Assembly (NCBI GenBank): GCA_963931925.1
Contig: OZ007567.1
Span: forward strand, 89,880,998 to 89,944,997
Source of the DNA: Onchidella celtica
Lineage: Eukaryota; Mollusca; Gastropoda; Systellommatophora; Onchidiidae
Length of the DNA stretch: 64,000 bases
Reading direction: 5' to 3'
The position numbers and the translations under genes are program-made. This document shows, piece after piece, positions 1-12,700 of this stretch. The notes below the pieces were generated by a model. The model ran no database searches, was not told where the DNA came from, and saw only the letters and a list, made by a program, of their open reading frames with translations. Numbering within the stretch: position 1 is the first letter of the stretch; each line of letters opens with the position of its first letter.

Positions 1-2512
1 AAGAATTAGTTTTTGTCGTAAATGAAAGAGTGCAAAATATAGCAACAAAAATGGTCATAGGGCATACAATATTACGACAGTTCGGGGTTAAAATTCGGGT
101 GTGTCAAGTATCGTAGACATTTTTACAACGGGAGGTTTTTCACCATGTTGGAATCGAAAGGGAAATAAGTGTAGATATGGGCAGTGATAGTCGACAGCTT
201 AACTGCCAGTACGATAGCTTGGTTTCAAAATGTAGCGCTAAATTTTATCCTAAACAATTCTACATGTGGAAAGTTCAATATAAGGATTTGAAAGGTAATT
301 GTTTTAGTACCACCATATCAAATACCTTATTCCATGCTATATTCTTTTTTTAAAAAGATGAAGCCGTTATTTGTTTCCTCTGAAAATTTTCTGTATTTTG
401 TTTTAGTAACGACAGTTTTTACCTTACCCTCGAGACGGAGAATGCTTGTATCACTGCAAACACAGGTACTGGCGTCAAATGTCCGCAACTGCTGTTTGTT
501 CCTCCGTTGTAAGACAAAACTATGATCTCTGACATCTTCCACTTCTTGCATTTGGTTTTAAAGTGGCTTCTCGTGCACCTCACACTAAAGATGGACTTTG
601 CAATTTCACTGTTTATCCCAGAGACTTTTAATACTGGGACTATTACCGGAACTCGGCACGATTATTTCTCCAGTCGCAATTACTTCTCTTCTAAGATAAT
701 TTAATCAGTTAGCTCAAAGGGAAACCTGACTCTATGTGTAGTAAGATATCGGCATTACGCAATGATAAATGTCTAACTAGAAGTGAAATTCCCAGACAGA
801 TTATTGTAAATTTGAAATCCGTTCCATATTACCTTGTCTTTTCTGTGGTTTTTCTTACAAGCTGACAGAAAGTGAATCGGGGAAAGACTAATTTTATTGT
901 TACAGACACATTAACGGAGACAGAATAGTTTAGAAGATCCTTCTGATTATGAAAAGAAACTTCTCCTCTCCCAAACATTTCAGGATGAATAGGTTTGCAT
1001 CGAATACATTTCTGGCTTACATAACTGAATTGTTTCACCTATAGTTTACAGAAGTATCAGCCACTGTAAAAAAATCCTCCGCAATTTAATTACTATTTCT
1101 CGAGAGAAGCTTTAATAGAGCAAAACATAACAACAAGGGCTTTCAAGTGTACGTGACAACTGAAGTAATCCATCATTATTCTGTTGGCTCACACATCTGT
1201 TTGCACTCGATAAGGCCATGATTTCAATGAAAACTATTAATACCATTTTTCTAATGGCCGTAATCTGATTAAAACGGCCAGGTATTTGCTGAGTTTCGAG
1301 TAACTTCACTAAAAGGGCGCATTAGTATCTTGTTCCCTTTTCTTTTTGCAAGCCCCAGTTAATTTGATAACTGCTCAACGGCCCTGATGTAGAAGACTTA
1401 ACCAAGTTAAAGCAGCTTTAATGAAGACAAATGGAAAGGAAATAGAATCCGACGGTACTCTCTCGTCACTCACAGGCATATTTAGTGCATTAGTGCCACA
1501 GCAGTGCAGGATCGAAGGAAAGCGTTCAGAGAGTGAGTACATTTCTCTTTCCGTTCCGTTTATGTTACTCTTTATGGGTCTTCACTGGGAAAGCCAACAG
1601 CATGTCTCTGAGAAAAAGAAGAATGTTTGGTTGGGTGTTAAGAGGTGTCATTATTTTAACATCAGTTGTAGGTTATAGATTGACATAGATTCAAAAATAG
1701 GGGCTATAGAGTAATTATTCCATTGCATGTTGTTTTATCATTTCTGCGTATTGCATAATAATGAATTGTAGAGGGAAATCCTTTCCTTGCAGACTTTGAG
1801 TTTGAATTTGGAGAAAGGACGTGGGCACGATAACGGTCTCATTGTGCTAGGCTGAAGCAATGGCGATAGACACAATATAACAAAATGACAGTACAGGAGG
1901 ACAAAGACCTTTCCGTTCAGACTGTAACCTCTAAGCTATACTAGGAACTATTGGCTTTTCAAATTTTACGGGCTATGGACCTGCAACAAATCTACATAAA
2001 CTTAACTTTGAACACTCAGGAGTAAGCCGTGCTAAACAGACAACAGTTGAATAAGTCGAAGCGCTAATGAGTAAGTGCGGGTGTAATTAATCTTTTTTTT
2101 TCTGCAGTAATTTTGACTCTTGAGAATTCCGTCCTGGTCCCTCAGTTTTATTCGGTTAAAGACACCTGAGACAGTGAACGATTCCTTTCCAAGAACTTAG
2201 AATACTGAAACAATCTCAGTTATTTTAAACTGCAACTCAACAAGAAAATGTTCCCGCTCACCATAAACTCGGCTCTCAACTACTCCAGCCAATCTTCATT
2301 TAACCAGTCATTTGATGGGCAGAGTTATTGGAGCACTTACGAGTAACATAACCACCGAAGCCGGACGGAAACATAAAGGAGTCTGTTATTAAATCTGCCT
2401 GATTTACTTGATTCCCAGATTTACACAGAATAGAAGGATTACCCTGTTCATATTATCGGCAATGCCAATTCGTGTCAAACTCTGTTTTTCTGGCTATTTT
2501 CAATCCTTGGAT
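1..2512. other. Unassigned AT-rich intergenic DNA
   Basis: No open frame here looks like a conserved protein. The longest run under 90 codons and lack recognisable motifs. I see no inverted-repeat termini, RNA gene or tandem array. It could be intron or intergenic sequence. Confidence 0.5.
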
Positions 2513-2926
2513 CAGTGTTTCTCAAGGTGGGACGTGATAATAATATTTTGGTGGCACGTGGGACTTCAGAATGGAGCGTCGGGATTTTTCATAGAAATTT
2601 CATTGTATATTTTAACTTAACTGTATAGATGGATTGTTGTTTGTCTATGTCGTGTTTGTGGTTTCCTTGTTTAGCTCGTGGTAAATTATGGCTAAAACTG
2701 ACGAAATTGGTCCCTCAAATCAAACAAATCTGCAGCCATCGTCAAGGGCAAGGCTCCCATTGAAGAGAAACAAGTCAGTAAGATTTGAAATAAAATTTTT
2801 ATTGAAACTTGTTTAGAATGTATACTTAGTGAAATATGTTTGGACTATTTGTCCAGTCATGGTGGGCGCACGTTTCTGTAGGAAACTTAAAGAGGGGTGT
2901 GGGACAAAAGAGGTTGAGAAACACTG
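2513..2926. mobile_element. hAT-type non-autonomous DNA transposon (MITE)
   Basis: The 414-bp unit starts with CAGTGTTTCTCAA and ends with its exact reverse complement, TTGAGAAACACTG, giving a 13-bp perfect terminal inverted repeat of the type seen in hAT elements. The 8 bases outside each end, CCTTGGAT and CCTGAGAT, agree at 6 of 8 positions. That fits a decayed 8-bp target-site duplication, the length hAT transposases make. There is no transposase frame inside, so it would depend on a transposase in trans. Termini and flanks are seen directly; the family assignment is inferred from terminus and duplication length. Confidence 0.75.
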
Positions 2927-4040
2927 CCTGAGATCCACTCACATCTTGCAACAATCAGGCGCCTCATAGCCTGAGCTCTGGTTCGATACAGCAGTGAGAT
3001 TATGTCAAGGTTGCACTGGAGAATCAGGAGGGAAAGAATGTGAAATGACCTGTAGCAGAGGAAGTGATGGAAGGGAGAAAAACAACTTGATTGCCCCATC
3101 AGTCTGAGAGAGGGAAATGAGGAAAGAGGAGGCAGGCGGATGCTGTACTTTATGTATGTAAACAATGAGGGAGAAGGCAAAGAAAAATCGAATTGTCGTG
3201 AACTTTACTGACTACATAATGTCCCTATCCAATTAATGTCTGAAAGAATATGGACAGTAATGGGGCAAGAAAGAAGGTTTTCATCCAGCTCAGTTTGGGA
3301 GGGGGGAGAGGGATGAGTGAAATGTTCCAAAACAGATGTAAAAAAAGGTCAAAATTCAAGCGTATTTAAAGCTCTGCAGAAAAAATAACATCACAAACAG
3401 TTTGATAATAAAGAAAACCCTAAACTGCAGTAGGACGTCTGTGTTCTGTACGAACTCAAAAGAATTACATTCTGGGAAATCATCCTCGACTTTTTGTTTT
3501 TTATCTATTCAGTATGGTCTCCAACAGTTACAAGCTATTGACATTCATTCTGCTATTTCACGACTGTACCAAGCTGCACCGTGAAAATGCACGTATGCCT
3601 ATTATTCCAAACGTTCTATATAATAATAATCCACGACAGCATGAATGTGTAGCATTAGGAACTCTTTTCTTGGAGACATACTGGAAGGGAACTAATAATT
3701 ATAATACATTAACACTACAAACGACCACTTCCAGTGAGTAATTTTCTAACATCCTTTATTGAAACAATCAATCACTACGCAAGCATCAAATTTGCCGTCG
3801 TATGATCACATGATACATAATATATCAAAATCAATGTTTTGCCGACATAGCAGTTTTCTTTGTCATTCTCGATCTCAATTTTTTTAGATAGCTCAGCCGA
3901 AGCTTTCCGAGATACAGCCATGAGTTTCATAAACACATACACACACAAAAAACACCCAACCGATTAGTGATCCGAAGCAATAAAAATCACCCAAGGACAA
4001 GAAGGACAACAGTCATGTGTAAACAAAGACAGGGAGTAAC
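2927..4040. other. Unassigned intergenic DNA
   Basis: It holds purine-rich stretches near 3030-3180 and 3295-3360 and no convincing coding frame. No dispersed repeat shared with the rest of the window was noticed. Confidence 0.45.
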
Positions 4041-4414
4041 CAGCTGATAAAATAGGTCATTGTTTCTCCAGCTGATAAAATAGGTCATTGTTTCTCCAGC
4101 TGATAAAATAGGTCATTGTTTCTCCAGCTGATAAAATAGGTCATTGTTTCTCCAGCTGATAAAATAGGTCATTGTTTCTCCAGCTGATAAAATAGGTCAT
4201 TGTTTCTCCAGCTGATAAAATAGGTCATTGTTTCTCCAGCTGATTAAATAGGTCATTGTTTCTCCAGCTGATAAAATAGGTCATTGTTTCTCCAGCTGAT
4301 TAAATAGGTCATTGTTTCTCCAGCTGATTAAATAGGTCATTGTTTCTCCAGCTGATTAAATAGGTCATTGTTTCTCCAGCTGATAAAATAGGTCATTGTT
4401 TCTCCAGCTGATTA
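4041..4414. repeat. 28-bp minisatellite, 13 full copies plus a partial copy
   Basis: A head-to-tail array with a strict 28-bp period. Each unit contains CAGCTGATAAAATAGG followed by TCATTGTTTCTC. Units differ almost only at one site, GATAAAAT (A type) or GATTAAAT (T type). Reading left to right the 13 full units are A for units 1-7, then T, A, T, T, T, A, and the closing partial unit is T type. Every unit carries the palindrome CAGCTG (an E-box core and PvuII site), so that site recurs every 28 bp. There are no unique spacers, so this is not a CRISPR array. Confidence 0.97.
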
Positions 4415-6467
4415 ACAACGGTAAGAAAATCAGATTGTTATTAACATTTATTTTCATTATATTTAAATTTAATAACCATTCCAGAAATGTTTGGACCAGT
4501 TTAGACATGTGAGCTCAAAAGCATTTGATATTCCTACTAGATTTTTTTCCCAAGCTTTTCTATTTTTTTTCCTTCACTGTCTTTCAAATCCATATCGTTT
4601 ACGAGTCAGTGGTTTGTGAAAACAAAATTAATGAGCACAGTAGGTGTGGCCTTTGTTTGAAATAATCTGATAGAATTAGTGGTTGCCCTACTCCTCATTT
4701 AACAAACAAAAAAAAAACAACTACAGAAGCACTGTGGTTTTGGAGCTGTATGTATCTTTCTTTGCACTACATTTTGTGTGATTTCAAAATGTCAAAATGC
4801 TTGCATGAGAAATACTTTTTACTCAGTCAATACATATTTATTATGTTTCATTTCCCCATCTCCGTTTAGCCTAACCCCAGTGATTGTTGTAATATCCACA
4901 GCTTAACATTAAATTTAAGTCTCTGGTTCATAACCGATTGGCCATTGGCGTCAAAACAGGGACATTCATTTCAGTGAAAACCTTTTTCTTTAAAGTCTTC
5001 CCTAAGTCACGATCAAGATCGATTAACTCTATTGAATAATAGAATTTTATTCAACAAAAGAGAGGTTAAGCTAACAAGGTCACATGACGTCTTTTGTTTC
5101 CTCAAAATCTTAGGCCCGAGTAATGAATGACAAACAAGCAGAACATGTAAATTTTTCCTCACATATAAAATTGATTTCCTTGGAAATGTGAATTCAGTTA
5201 TTGTCAAACTCGTCAACATACACTACATTTCTTCGTGTTTCATAAATAAACTATTATGTTAAATACGGTTGTTCCGCAATAGGCCAGGAGGTTTTGGGAT
5301 ATTCCTCCTTTTTTTCTTAACTTGGAGTTTCTCGCATTTTATCTAGTGTTAAATTTAGCTGACGTCATCAAGAAATCAAAGGATGGGAAATTATCTAAAA
5401 TCGTGATTGGTTCATCAGTTCTAATAGTTACATTTCGTTCAATCTTTTGTTCCACGCTCTCCTACAGGACTCATTACTATCCATTTGCTAATTTGGCCAT
5501 TGGAGTTAATGCTGACAGAGCAAGCTTTAAATAATCTCTTCCACAATGAACCCGACGAGGAGACATGATTAAAGGAGTTACTTAAGACATTCACCAACCA
5601 AATGTATTTCTCGTATCAATGGCAACCTAACCCAGCCTTGAACATTTGACTTTATCAGTAACCCAGTTGCCCGTTCACTAAATGCCAGGGAAGACAAAAT
5701 TCTTCCAATCAATTATTTCCTATTGATCGGTTGAAAAAGCACCCCCCCCCCCCCACCAAGGAAAAAATGCCCAGTGGCTTTAATGCTTTAGTAGTGAGTG
5801 CAAGTGTACGCTGATTTTTGGCAGTGATTAATTTGTTCAATTGCAACTTCGGTGGAACTAGTTTCGATGAAAATTATTATAATCACGAAAGTGCTGATGT
5901 TCTGTTGATGTTCTTACTTCCATCTCCACACTTTCACCTTTTTACATCACCATCTTTTCCGCATGTCTGGTTTAGATGACGAAATATTAAGCATTCGCAG
6001 ATTTCATCCAAATTTCCAAGTATGATATTCTAAAAGAATGGAACTTGGATGTCAATCCTCTTCACAGCTTTGGAATACACTTTTTGAAACCACAATTTTA
6101 CGGATGTGTCTGGATCATGGTTTCACAACTTCTTTTGGTCCCACGCCCGAATTCAATTTTCAACAGCAACAAGAACAAGAACAAAAACTGCGCCCCACCA
6201 TGGTCAGACCAAGTTAATGTACAGTATTATTATATCCCTACGCCACATTCTGAAGTCCAAGCCTCACCAAAATATTGCCACGCCCAACCTTGTGAAACAC
6301 ATTTCTAGATCTTCTCAGTATTGCCAGCATTTAAAGCTCTGACGATGGGTGAGGGTTGTAACACTGGAAATGAGGACCATGTTGATAGTGATGACCATAG
6401 GGTTGTGGTGGTGATGGTAATTATATTTCCATTGTTATCTTGTTTTCTTCTGAGAACCGACTTAAAT
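4415..6467. other. Unassigned intergenic DNA with a poly-C run
   Basis: AT-rich sequence without a supportable gene. A 13-base C run lies at 5742-5754, and a perfect CRE-like palindrome TGACGTCA near 5361. Short open frames here have no recognisable domain. Confidence 0.45.
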
Positions 6468-7780
6468 CGTGTTTGAACCTGTAGTTGCGATTGTCTCGTC
6501 TACGTGACTGACCGGCTTATCCGCTGGCGGAATTGTACGGGAATTAATGAGTTTCCACCACGTCACGTGTGGCTTAGGAAGGATCTGTAAAGTACTAAAT
6601 TGATCTGATCTGGGGTTCCCCGGGGCATTAATTAACATACTGTGCATTAGTCCACCGGAATAAGTGGAAAACCAACAGTCGGGCGGGCTGGAGGTGTTTG
6701 AGCTGCCAATATCAAAGAAAAGCAGTTAGCGTTTGAGGCATTGATTTTTTAATTCTTTGTTTATTTAACACTTTTTTTAACGTAATAAATGTTCCTTCAT
6801 GATGGAGTTTGGGAAAAAAGTAAATAATAAAAAAAAAATAATAACGTAATAATAAATACATGAAATATTTCTTAAAAGTTTAAAATTTCTTGAAATCGCA
6901 TTTCTTGTTTTTTCACAGAGATGAATATCGTTTACAGATTATCGCTACCATATGTTAAGAATTGTATCTTAAGTATGAGAAATATATACATTCAGGATTA
7001 AAAAGAAAACATCGTTAAAAAGATCTGCAAAATGACATTTTATCATTAGGTGAGCTCTTTGTAGCTGGTACAAAAAACGACTTAAAGTTCAGCTCTTCGA
7101 TCCCTCATTTATTTTAAACGATTTCCATTTTTATTCTGAAGGCCGGAAGAGAAGAGACATTTTGAATGTTCGATGCTTTAGGGTATTGTTCATAAGACTC
7201 GATTTCATTCATGACCAATTGTGAGTATCGTGTTCTACCATCAGGTGAAAATATATTTAAAAAATATGCGTATGTGTGTGTTAAAAAAGAAGTCACAAAG
7301 ACACCACATTACACAATGATAAACTACCAGAACTCAAGAAAACAAAGTTTACCATAATAACCTTATAGGTACAAAATTCTAATGGTTATATTATATAGAA
7401 AACATTTTGTCTTTGAAAATGTGGGTGGCCAATTTATGATTTCTTGCGCCAGCAGAGACAACGAATCAATTTACTAGAGTGTTCTTAAGACTGGGAACGA
7501 GACAACAGAGGATTATGATTCATTCCTATGTATCATAAAATGTACTGTTGGTGACAGAGATGTAACATTTTGTGAATTCGACGAGACATTCCCGGTGTTT
7601 TTCTTCCACTTTTCTCCGTCCTTTTATCCTGCGAAGATTCGTTTTCTCATCATCTACTTCTGAGAAAAAAATTTTTTTTGAGGACCATGGTGGAAACTCA
7701 TTAATTCCCGTACAATTCCGCCAGCGGATAAGCCGGTCAGTCACGTAGACGTGACAATCGCAACTACAGGTTCAAACACG
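6468..7780. mobile_element. 1.3-kb unit bounded by 93-bp inverted repeats
   Basis: Positions 6468-6560 and the reverse complement of 7688-7780 match at 92 of 93 bases; the one difference is TCTCG versus TCACG. About 1.1 kb of AT-rich, non-coding DNA lies between them. The layout is that of a non-autonomous DNA transposon with long terminal inverted repeats, and the identity implies recent origin or ongoing conversion. I could not find a target-site duplication just outside the arms (ACTTAAAT on the left, TCTTTTGT on the right). So it could instead be two inverted copies of a shorter repeat. No transposase frame is present. Confidence 0.6.
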
Positions 7781-8039
7781 TCTTTTGTGAAAGATCACTT
7801 TCAATGTCAAGCAACTGACTTCCATATTATTTATGATATTCTGGGTGTACAAATATAAAGTAAATAATTGCAAGTATATAAAGGTATAAACAATGCATGA
7901 GGTAGCATTTTATTCATACAAAGAGATAAAGACAACTTTGATCAACGCGCAGGGAAGCATATTTACCAACCTTACTTCGGGATTGCACTCATGCACACAT
8001 ATAATAGGGACAGCGAGAGAGATGGGGGAGTAAGTAAGT

Positions 8040-8077
<38 letters not shown>

Positions 8078-9076
8078 TATTACGACATTCATACCTCACA
8101 GAAGTGGCCCACTCATTTCAAGACATACATGCAAAAGCGTTTCGCTGGGAAAATTAATGGTGCGCACTTTCATATACGCAAAGGAATGACAAGAAATGAT
8201 TTACAAGAAAAGTCAGTGGTTATAATAAAGATAGAGAAAGGGTACTAATGATTGACATTTCTAAGAGATAAATATTATCTTTATGTTGTCTTCATTGTCA
8301 GCTCGTCAGGTCAGTTGCCTGAGACGAGTGCTTGGAGAGTCCTCATTGTCGGACCAAGCCTACAAGTACCTAAGTTCAGCAATGGCAGTGATTCTCATTG
8401 TGCTACAGTGAAAATGTTCATGGAAAATCTGCCATGTTCCAGATGGATAAGCTATGGAAAAACTCAGAATCCCGTTAATGGTTAAAGTACGCTTAAGAAA
8501 AATTTAAGAAAACCGGAGAGACGATTCATGTTTTGCAAGATATTCAGATAATGGAACACTATCACTAACTGTATTTTAAATTTCAATGGCAGTACATACT
8601 CGATATCGACTAGAAACGGCTTGGGGGTGATTTAACATTTTAAAAAATTTTTTGAAGAAAAAAACAAGATACGTGGCCATCGTTGATCTTAAGTGTAAAC
8701 ACGCTAATGTTTATAGAAGTTTGAGAAATAAAATAGTACAAAGAGACAAAACTAACTATTCAACAAAGGCAGCTCTTCCAAATGGCCTGAAAGGATCTGA
8801 TTTACGTAGTTAAAGTTATTAATAATTATTGTTGGAAAAGCTAATGGAAATACCAGGACACAATAAATTGATTATTATGGATTATGACGATTCGAATCTT
8901 TTTCTATTCCTTACGCTTAAAGTCATCGGTGTGAAAAGGTCATTGTAGCCTCTCCTGCGAATGGATTTCTGCACCAGTTGTATTGGCGCCAATGTTGTTG
9001 TGTACCGACATCAAACAATAGCCTGTATTTGATGGACAGCATTCAGTTAGCCGAATTCACGCCATTAGGTAGCGTT
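7781..9076. other. Unassigned DNA upstream of the LINE, with a short (GA)n
   Basis: Contains a (GA)n tract at about 8042-8078 and otherwise no feature I can name. A frame at 8252-8485 is open for 78 codons but shows no domain. The last ~100 bases (about 8975-9076) form the left flank of the LINE insertion site and were contiguous with 12918 onward before insertion. Confidence 0.45.
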
Positions 9077-9088
9077 TATAGAGACGGC
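9077..9088. repeat. Left target-site duplication of the LINE
   Basis: TATAGAGACGGC here is repeated exactly at 12906-12917, on the other side of the LINE. A perfect 12-bp direct repeat in these positions is what target-primed reverse transcription leaves. The first four bases of the right copy merge with the element's AT tail, so the true duplication may be as short as 8 bases. Confidence 0.8.
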
Positions 9089-9718
9089 TTGTGTGTTGCT
9101 ATGATAGCAAAGGCTATGGGAGTAAACCCAGACAGAAAATCAGGAGTGGAGACCCGAAGGTGGTTGTCAGGGAGAACTGCATCAAACTGGCTTCCAGCAT
9201 CTCCTGCAGCCGGACTAGTTCCAAATGTATTGACCTGGTCTCTCCCTTGGGTTTAACTAGAATGGCAGAGAGAGGGGTGGTGCCTCTGGGCAAAGCACCA
9301 TCTCTTAAAAATAGCCCAGGCAAGGCAGCAAAACGAGGAGGCGTTTGCTCGGGCTTGGCAAGCGTCTGTCTCTCCTCTATAAGCCCACCCATTTCCGATT
9401 TGGAGAGGACACTCCAGCCATCCGTTACGGATGGGCACAACACGGGAGGTGGCAGTTACCGGTGATAAGCTCAATCCATTTGGCGTACGGATGAGCGCCA
9501 GGGGTCCCCTCTGTCGGTGGGAGCGGCTTTTCAGCTGCATTGATCAACTACCGCCCGCCGTAACCTGGGCAGCCCCCAGGCAGTTGGGTGTTGTTCCGCC
9601 ACGTCAGCCTGCTTCATAAGGTGGTTGGAGCTAGACCAAAAGTCAAAAAGCTGACGTAAAGTGTGCACCTGGCAAAAACAAAAAAATACTAAAACTTGGT
9701 ACCTGGAACGTCAGAACA
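9089..9718 (+). promoter_or_regulatory. 5' leader of the LINE
   Basis: About 630 bases, more GC-rich than the surroundings, lie between the left target duplication and the first ATG of the ORF. The ORF frame stays open upstream to 9635, just after a TAG at 9632-9634, without another ATG. LINEs usually carry an internal promoter here, but I see no specific motif. Frames of 60-125 codons occur on both strands, and I do not regard any as an established ORF1. Confidence 0.5.
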
Positions 9719-12700
9719 ATGCGCCCAGGCTTGCAACAGCAAGATCTCACTGATATTGACTCCATCAGGAAATCCCAAATTATTGATCGAGAACTTCAGC
9801 TACTAAACATCGACATCGCTGCCCTTCAAGAAACTCGACTTCCCGACTCCGGGTCAGTCAAAGAAGAAAACTACACCTTCTTCTGGCAGGGCCTTAGCAG
9901 CGAACAGCCGAGAATCCACGGCGTGGGCTTCGCCGTAAAAAACTCCCTTATCAATTCGATCGCAACTCCAATTGGAGTGTCAGAACGCATCATGACACTC
10001 AGACTGAACACCCCGTCTGGTTTTACCAACATTATCTGTGTCTATGCCCCAACACTTACCTCCTCTGACGAAACCAAAGACATTTTCTACGAGGCATTGC
10101 AGAGGACTCTCCACAACATCCCTCTCACCGAAGGCCTGCTAATTCTGGGTGACTTTAACGCTCGAGTGGGAGCAGATCACTCCGCATGGCCAAAGTGCAT
10201 TGGGCACTTCGGCATTGGCAACATCAACGAAAACGGGCAGCGCCTTCTGGAGCTATGCTCCGTAAACTCATTATGTGTTACAAACACGTACTTTGACCTT
10301 AAGAGATGCCAAAGAACATCATGGCGCCATCCCAGGTCTGGCCATTGGCATCAATTAGATCTTATTCTCTCAAGGAGGAAGAGTTTGGGCTGTATAAAAA
10401 TAACTCGTTCCCTCCACAGTGCTGACTGTGACACCGACCATGCACTGGTAGTCAGCAAAATCAAAATTTCGGCCAAGAAAATATACAGATCAAAAGCCCC
10501 TTCAATCCCTAAGATCAATGTAACAGCAATCAGAGATGAATCAAATAGAAAGTCATTTGAAAAGTTATTTGCTGAAAGCATGGATAATGTCACCCAATGT
10601 GACTCGGTAGATGAAACATGGAACACTCTCAGTTCAAAAATTCATGACTGTGCCATCAAGTCTTTTGGACGGCATAAAGTTTCAAACAACGACTGGGTAG
10701 CCCAGAACAGCGAAATTCTCCTACCTCTCATTGAGCAAAAGAAATCTGCTTTCAATGAGTATAACAAAAATTGCAATCAGAGTACAAAAACTTGTTTGAA
10801 AAATGCAAAAGCTAAACTTCAGCTGGAGGTAAGACGTTGCGCCAACAAATACTGGACAGACTTGTGTAACAGCATACAAGAGGCAAATGAAAAGGGAGAT
10901 ATGAAAACCGCCTATAGTCAGATGAAAGTAGCTCTTGGGCCAATCATCACCAAAAGCGCCCCACTTAAGTCTGTAAATGGTGAACCCATCACAGATAAAA
11001 ATGAACAACTGAATAGGTGGGTAGAGCATTACTCTCTGTTGTATTCAACTGAGAAAAATATTCCACCAGATTTTGAGGAACACCTCCAAAAACTGCCAAA
11101 AATGGCCGAACTTGACGCTGAACCTTCCTTAGTCGAGCTTTCCAATGCAATCGACCACCTGTCTGCTGGAAAAGCCACAGGAAGTGACAACATTCCTGCA
11201 GAGGTATTAAAAGACCTAAAAGGCCCACTATTACCACACCTGTATAATCTGTTACTGCAGTGTTGGAAAGAAGGCGTGATACCACATGATATGAGAGACG
11301 CCAAAATTGTCACACTTTACAAGAACAAAGGAGACAAAGGCGACTGCAACAACTATCGAGGCATATCCCTCCTCAGCATTACTGGAAAGGCTTTTGCTCG
11401 CGTCATCCTCTGCCGCCTTCAACAACTGGCGGAAAAAGTCTTACCAGAAACACAATGTGGCTTTCGAAGCAAACGATCAACTATTGACATGATATTTGCA
11501 CTTCGGCAAATCCAAGAAAAATGTAAAGAACAAAACAGGCCGCTTATAACATGCTTTGTGGACCTAACAAAGGCTTTCGACACCGTAAGCCGATCTGGCC
11601 TGTATGCAGTCCTTAAATCCATAGGCTGTCCACCAACATTGCTAAAACTTATTGCATCCTTCCACACTGACATGAATGCATGTGTCAACTTTGAGGGCTG
11701 CACATCCAATTCATTTGCTGTAAACAGCGGTGTGAAGCAGGGATGTGTTCTTGCTCCTACCTTATTTGGTATATATTTTGCAGCCCTACTCAAGAATGCC
11801 TTTGGTCAATGTTCAGGTGGAGTACTTATTAACACCAGAGTGGACGGCTCCATTTTTAATGTTGCCAGACTAAAAGCAAAATCTCGTACAGAGCATATTA
11901 TGTTACAAGAGCTCCTCTTCGCAGATGATGCTGCAATCGTGGCCCACGATGAAACCACGCTCCAGGCTCTCATCAATAGCCTTGCCAAAGCCTGTGACAA
12001 ATTCATGCTAAGGATCAGTGTCTCAAAAACTGTAGTTTTGACACAAGGCTTGAGAAACCCCAACCCAATCATGCTGAATGGCTCTCCTCTGGAGCAAGTG
12101 GGAAAATTCTGCTACCTAGGCTCAACCATCAGTGGTAGCACAGACATAACAACTGAAATAAATGCCAGAATAGGAAAGGCGGCCACAGCTTTTGGCAAAC
12201 TCTCAAAAAGGGTGTGGAACAATAGCAAGCTGACCATCAAAACAAAGGTACTCGTGTACCAAACTTGCGTCCTAAGCACCCTGCTGTATGGCTCAGAGAC
12301 ATGGACCACCTACTCCAAACATGAAAGATCCCTCAACTCCTTCCACCTGCGCTGCCTACGCAAAATTCTCAAGATCAAGTGGCAAGACAGGATCTCAAAT
12401 ATCGAAGTTCTGAGCCGAGCCAACATTCCATCAACTCAGGCTCTCCTAGGCAAAAAAAGACTGCGGTGGCTTGGACATCTCCACCGTATGGAAAATGATC
12501 GCATCCCCAGACAAATTCTCTACGGGGAACTTGCTACTGGCAACCGACCCAGAGGTAGGCCACATCTGCGATTCAAAGACACTTGCAAGGTCACGATGAA
12601 AGCATTCAACATCGACCCCAATGAATGGGAGAACCTTGCAAATGATCGAAGCAGATGGAGACAAAAATTGCGCAGTGGCACGCTCGCAATAGACTTCAAG

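Noticed and set aside
4041-4414. CRISPR array
   Set aside because: The 28-bp units abut one another without unique spacers; it is a minisatellite in an animal-like genome.
9114-9443. Minus-strand frames in the LINE leader
   Set aside because: They are antisense to the LINE leader and without a known domain.
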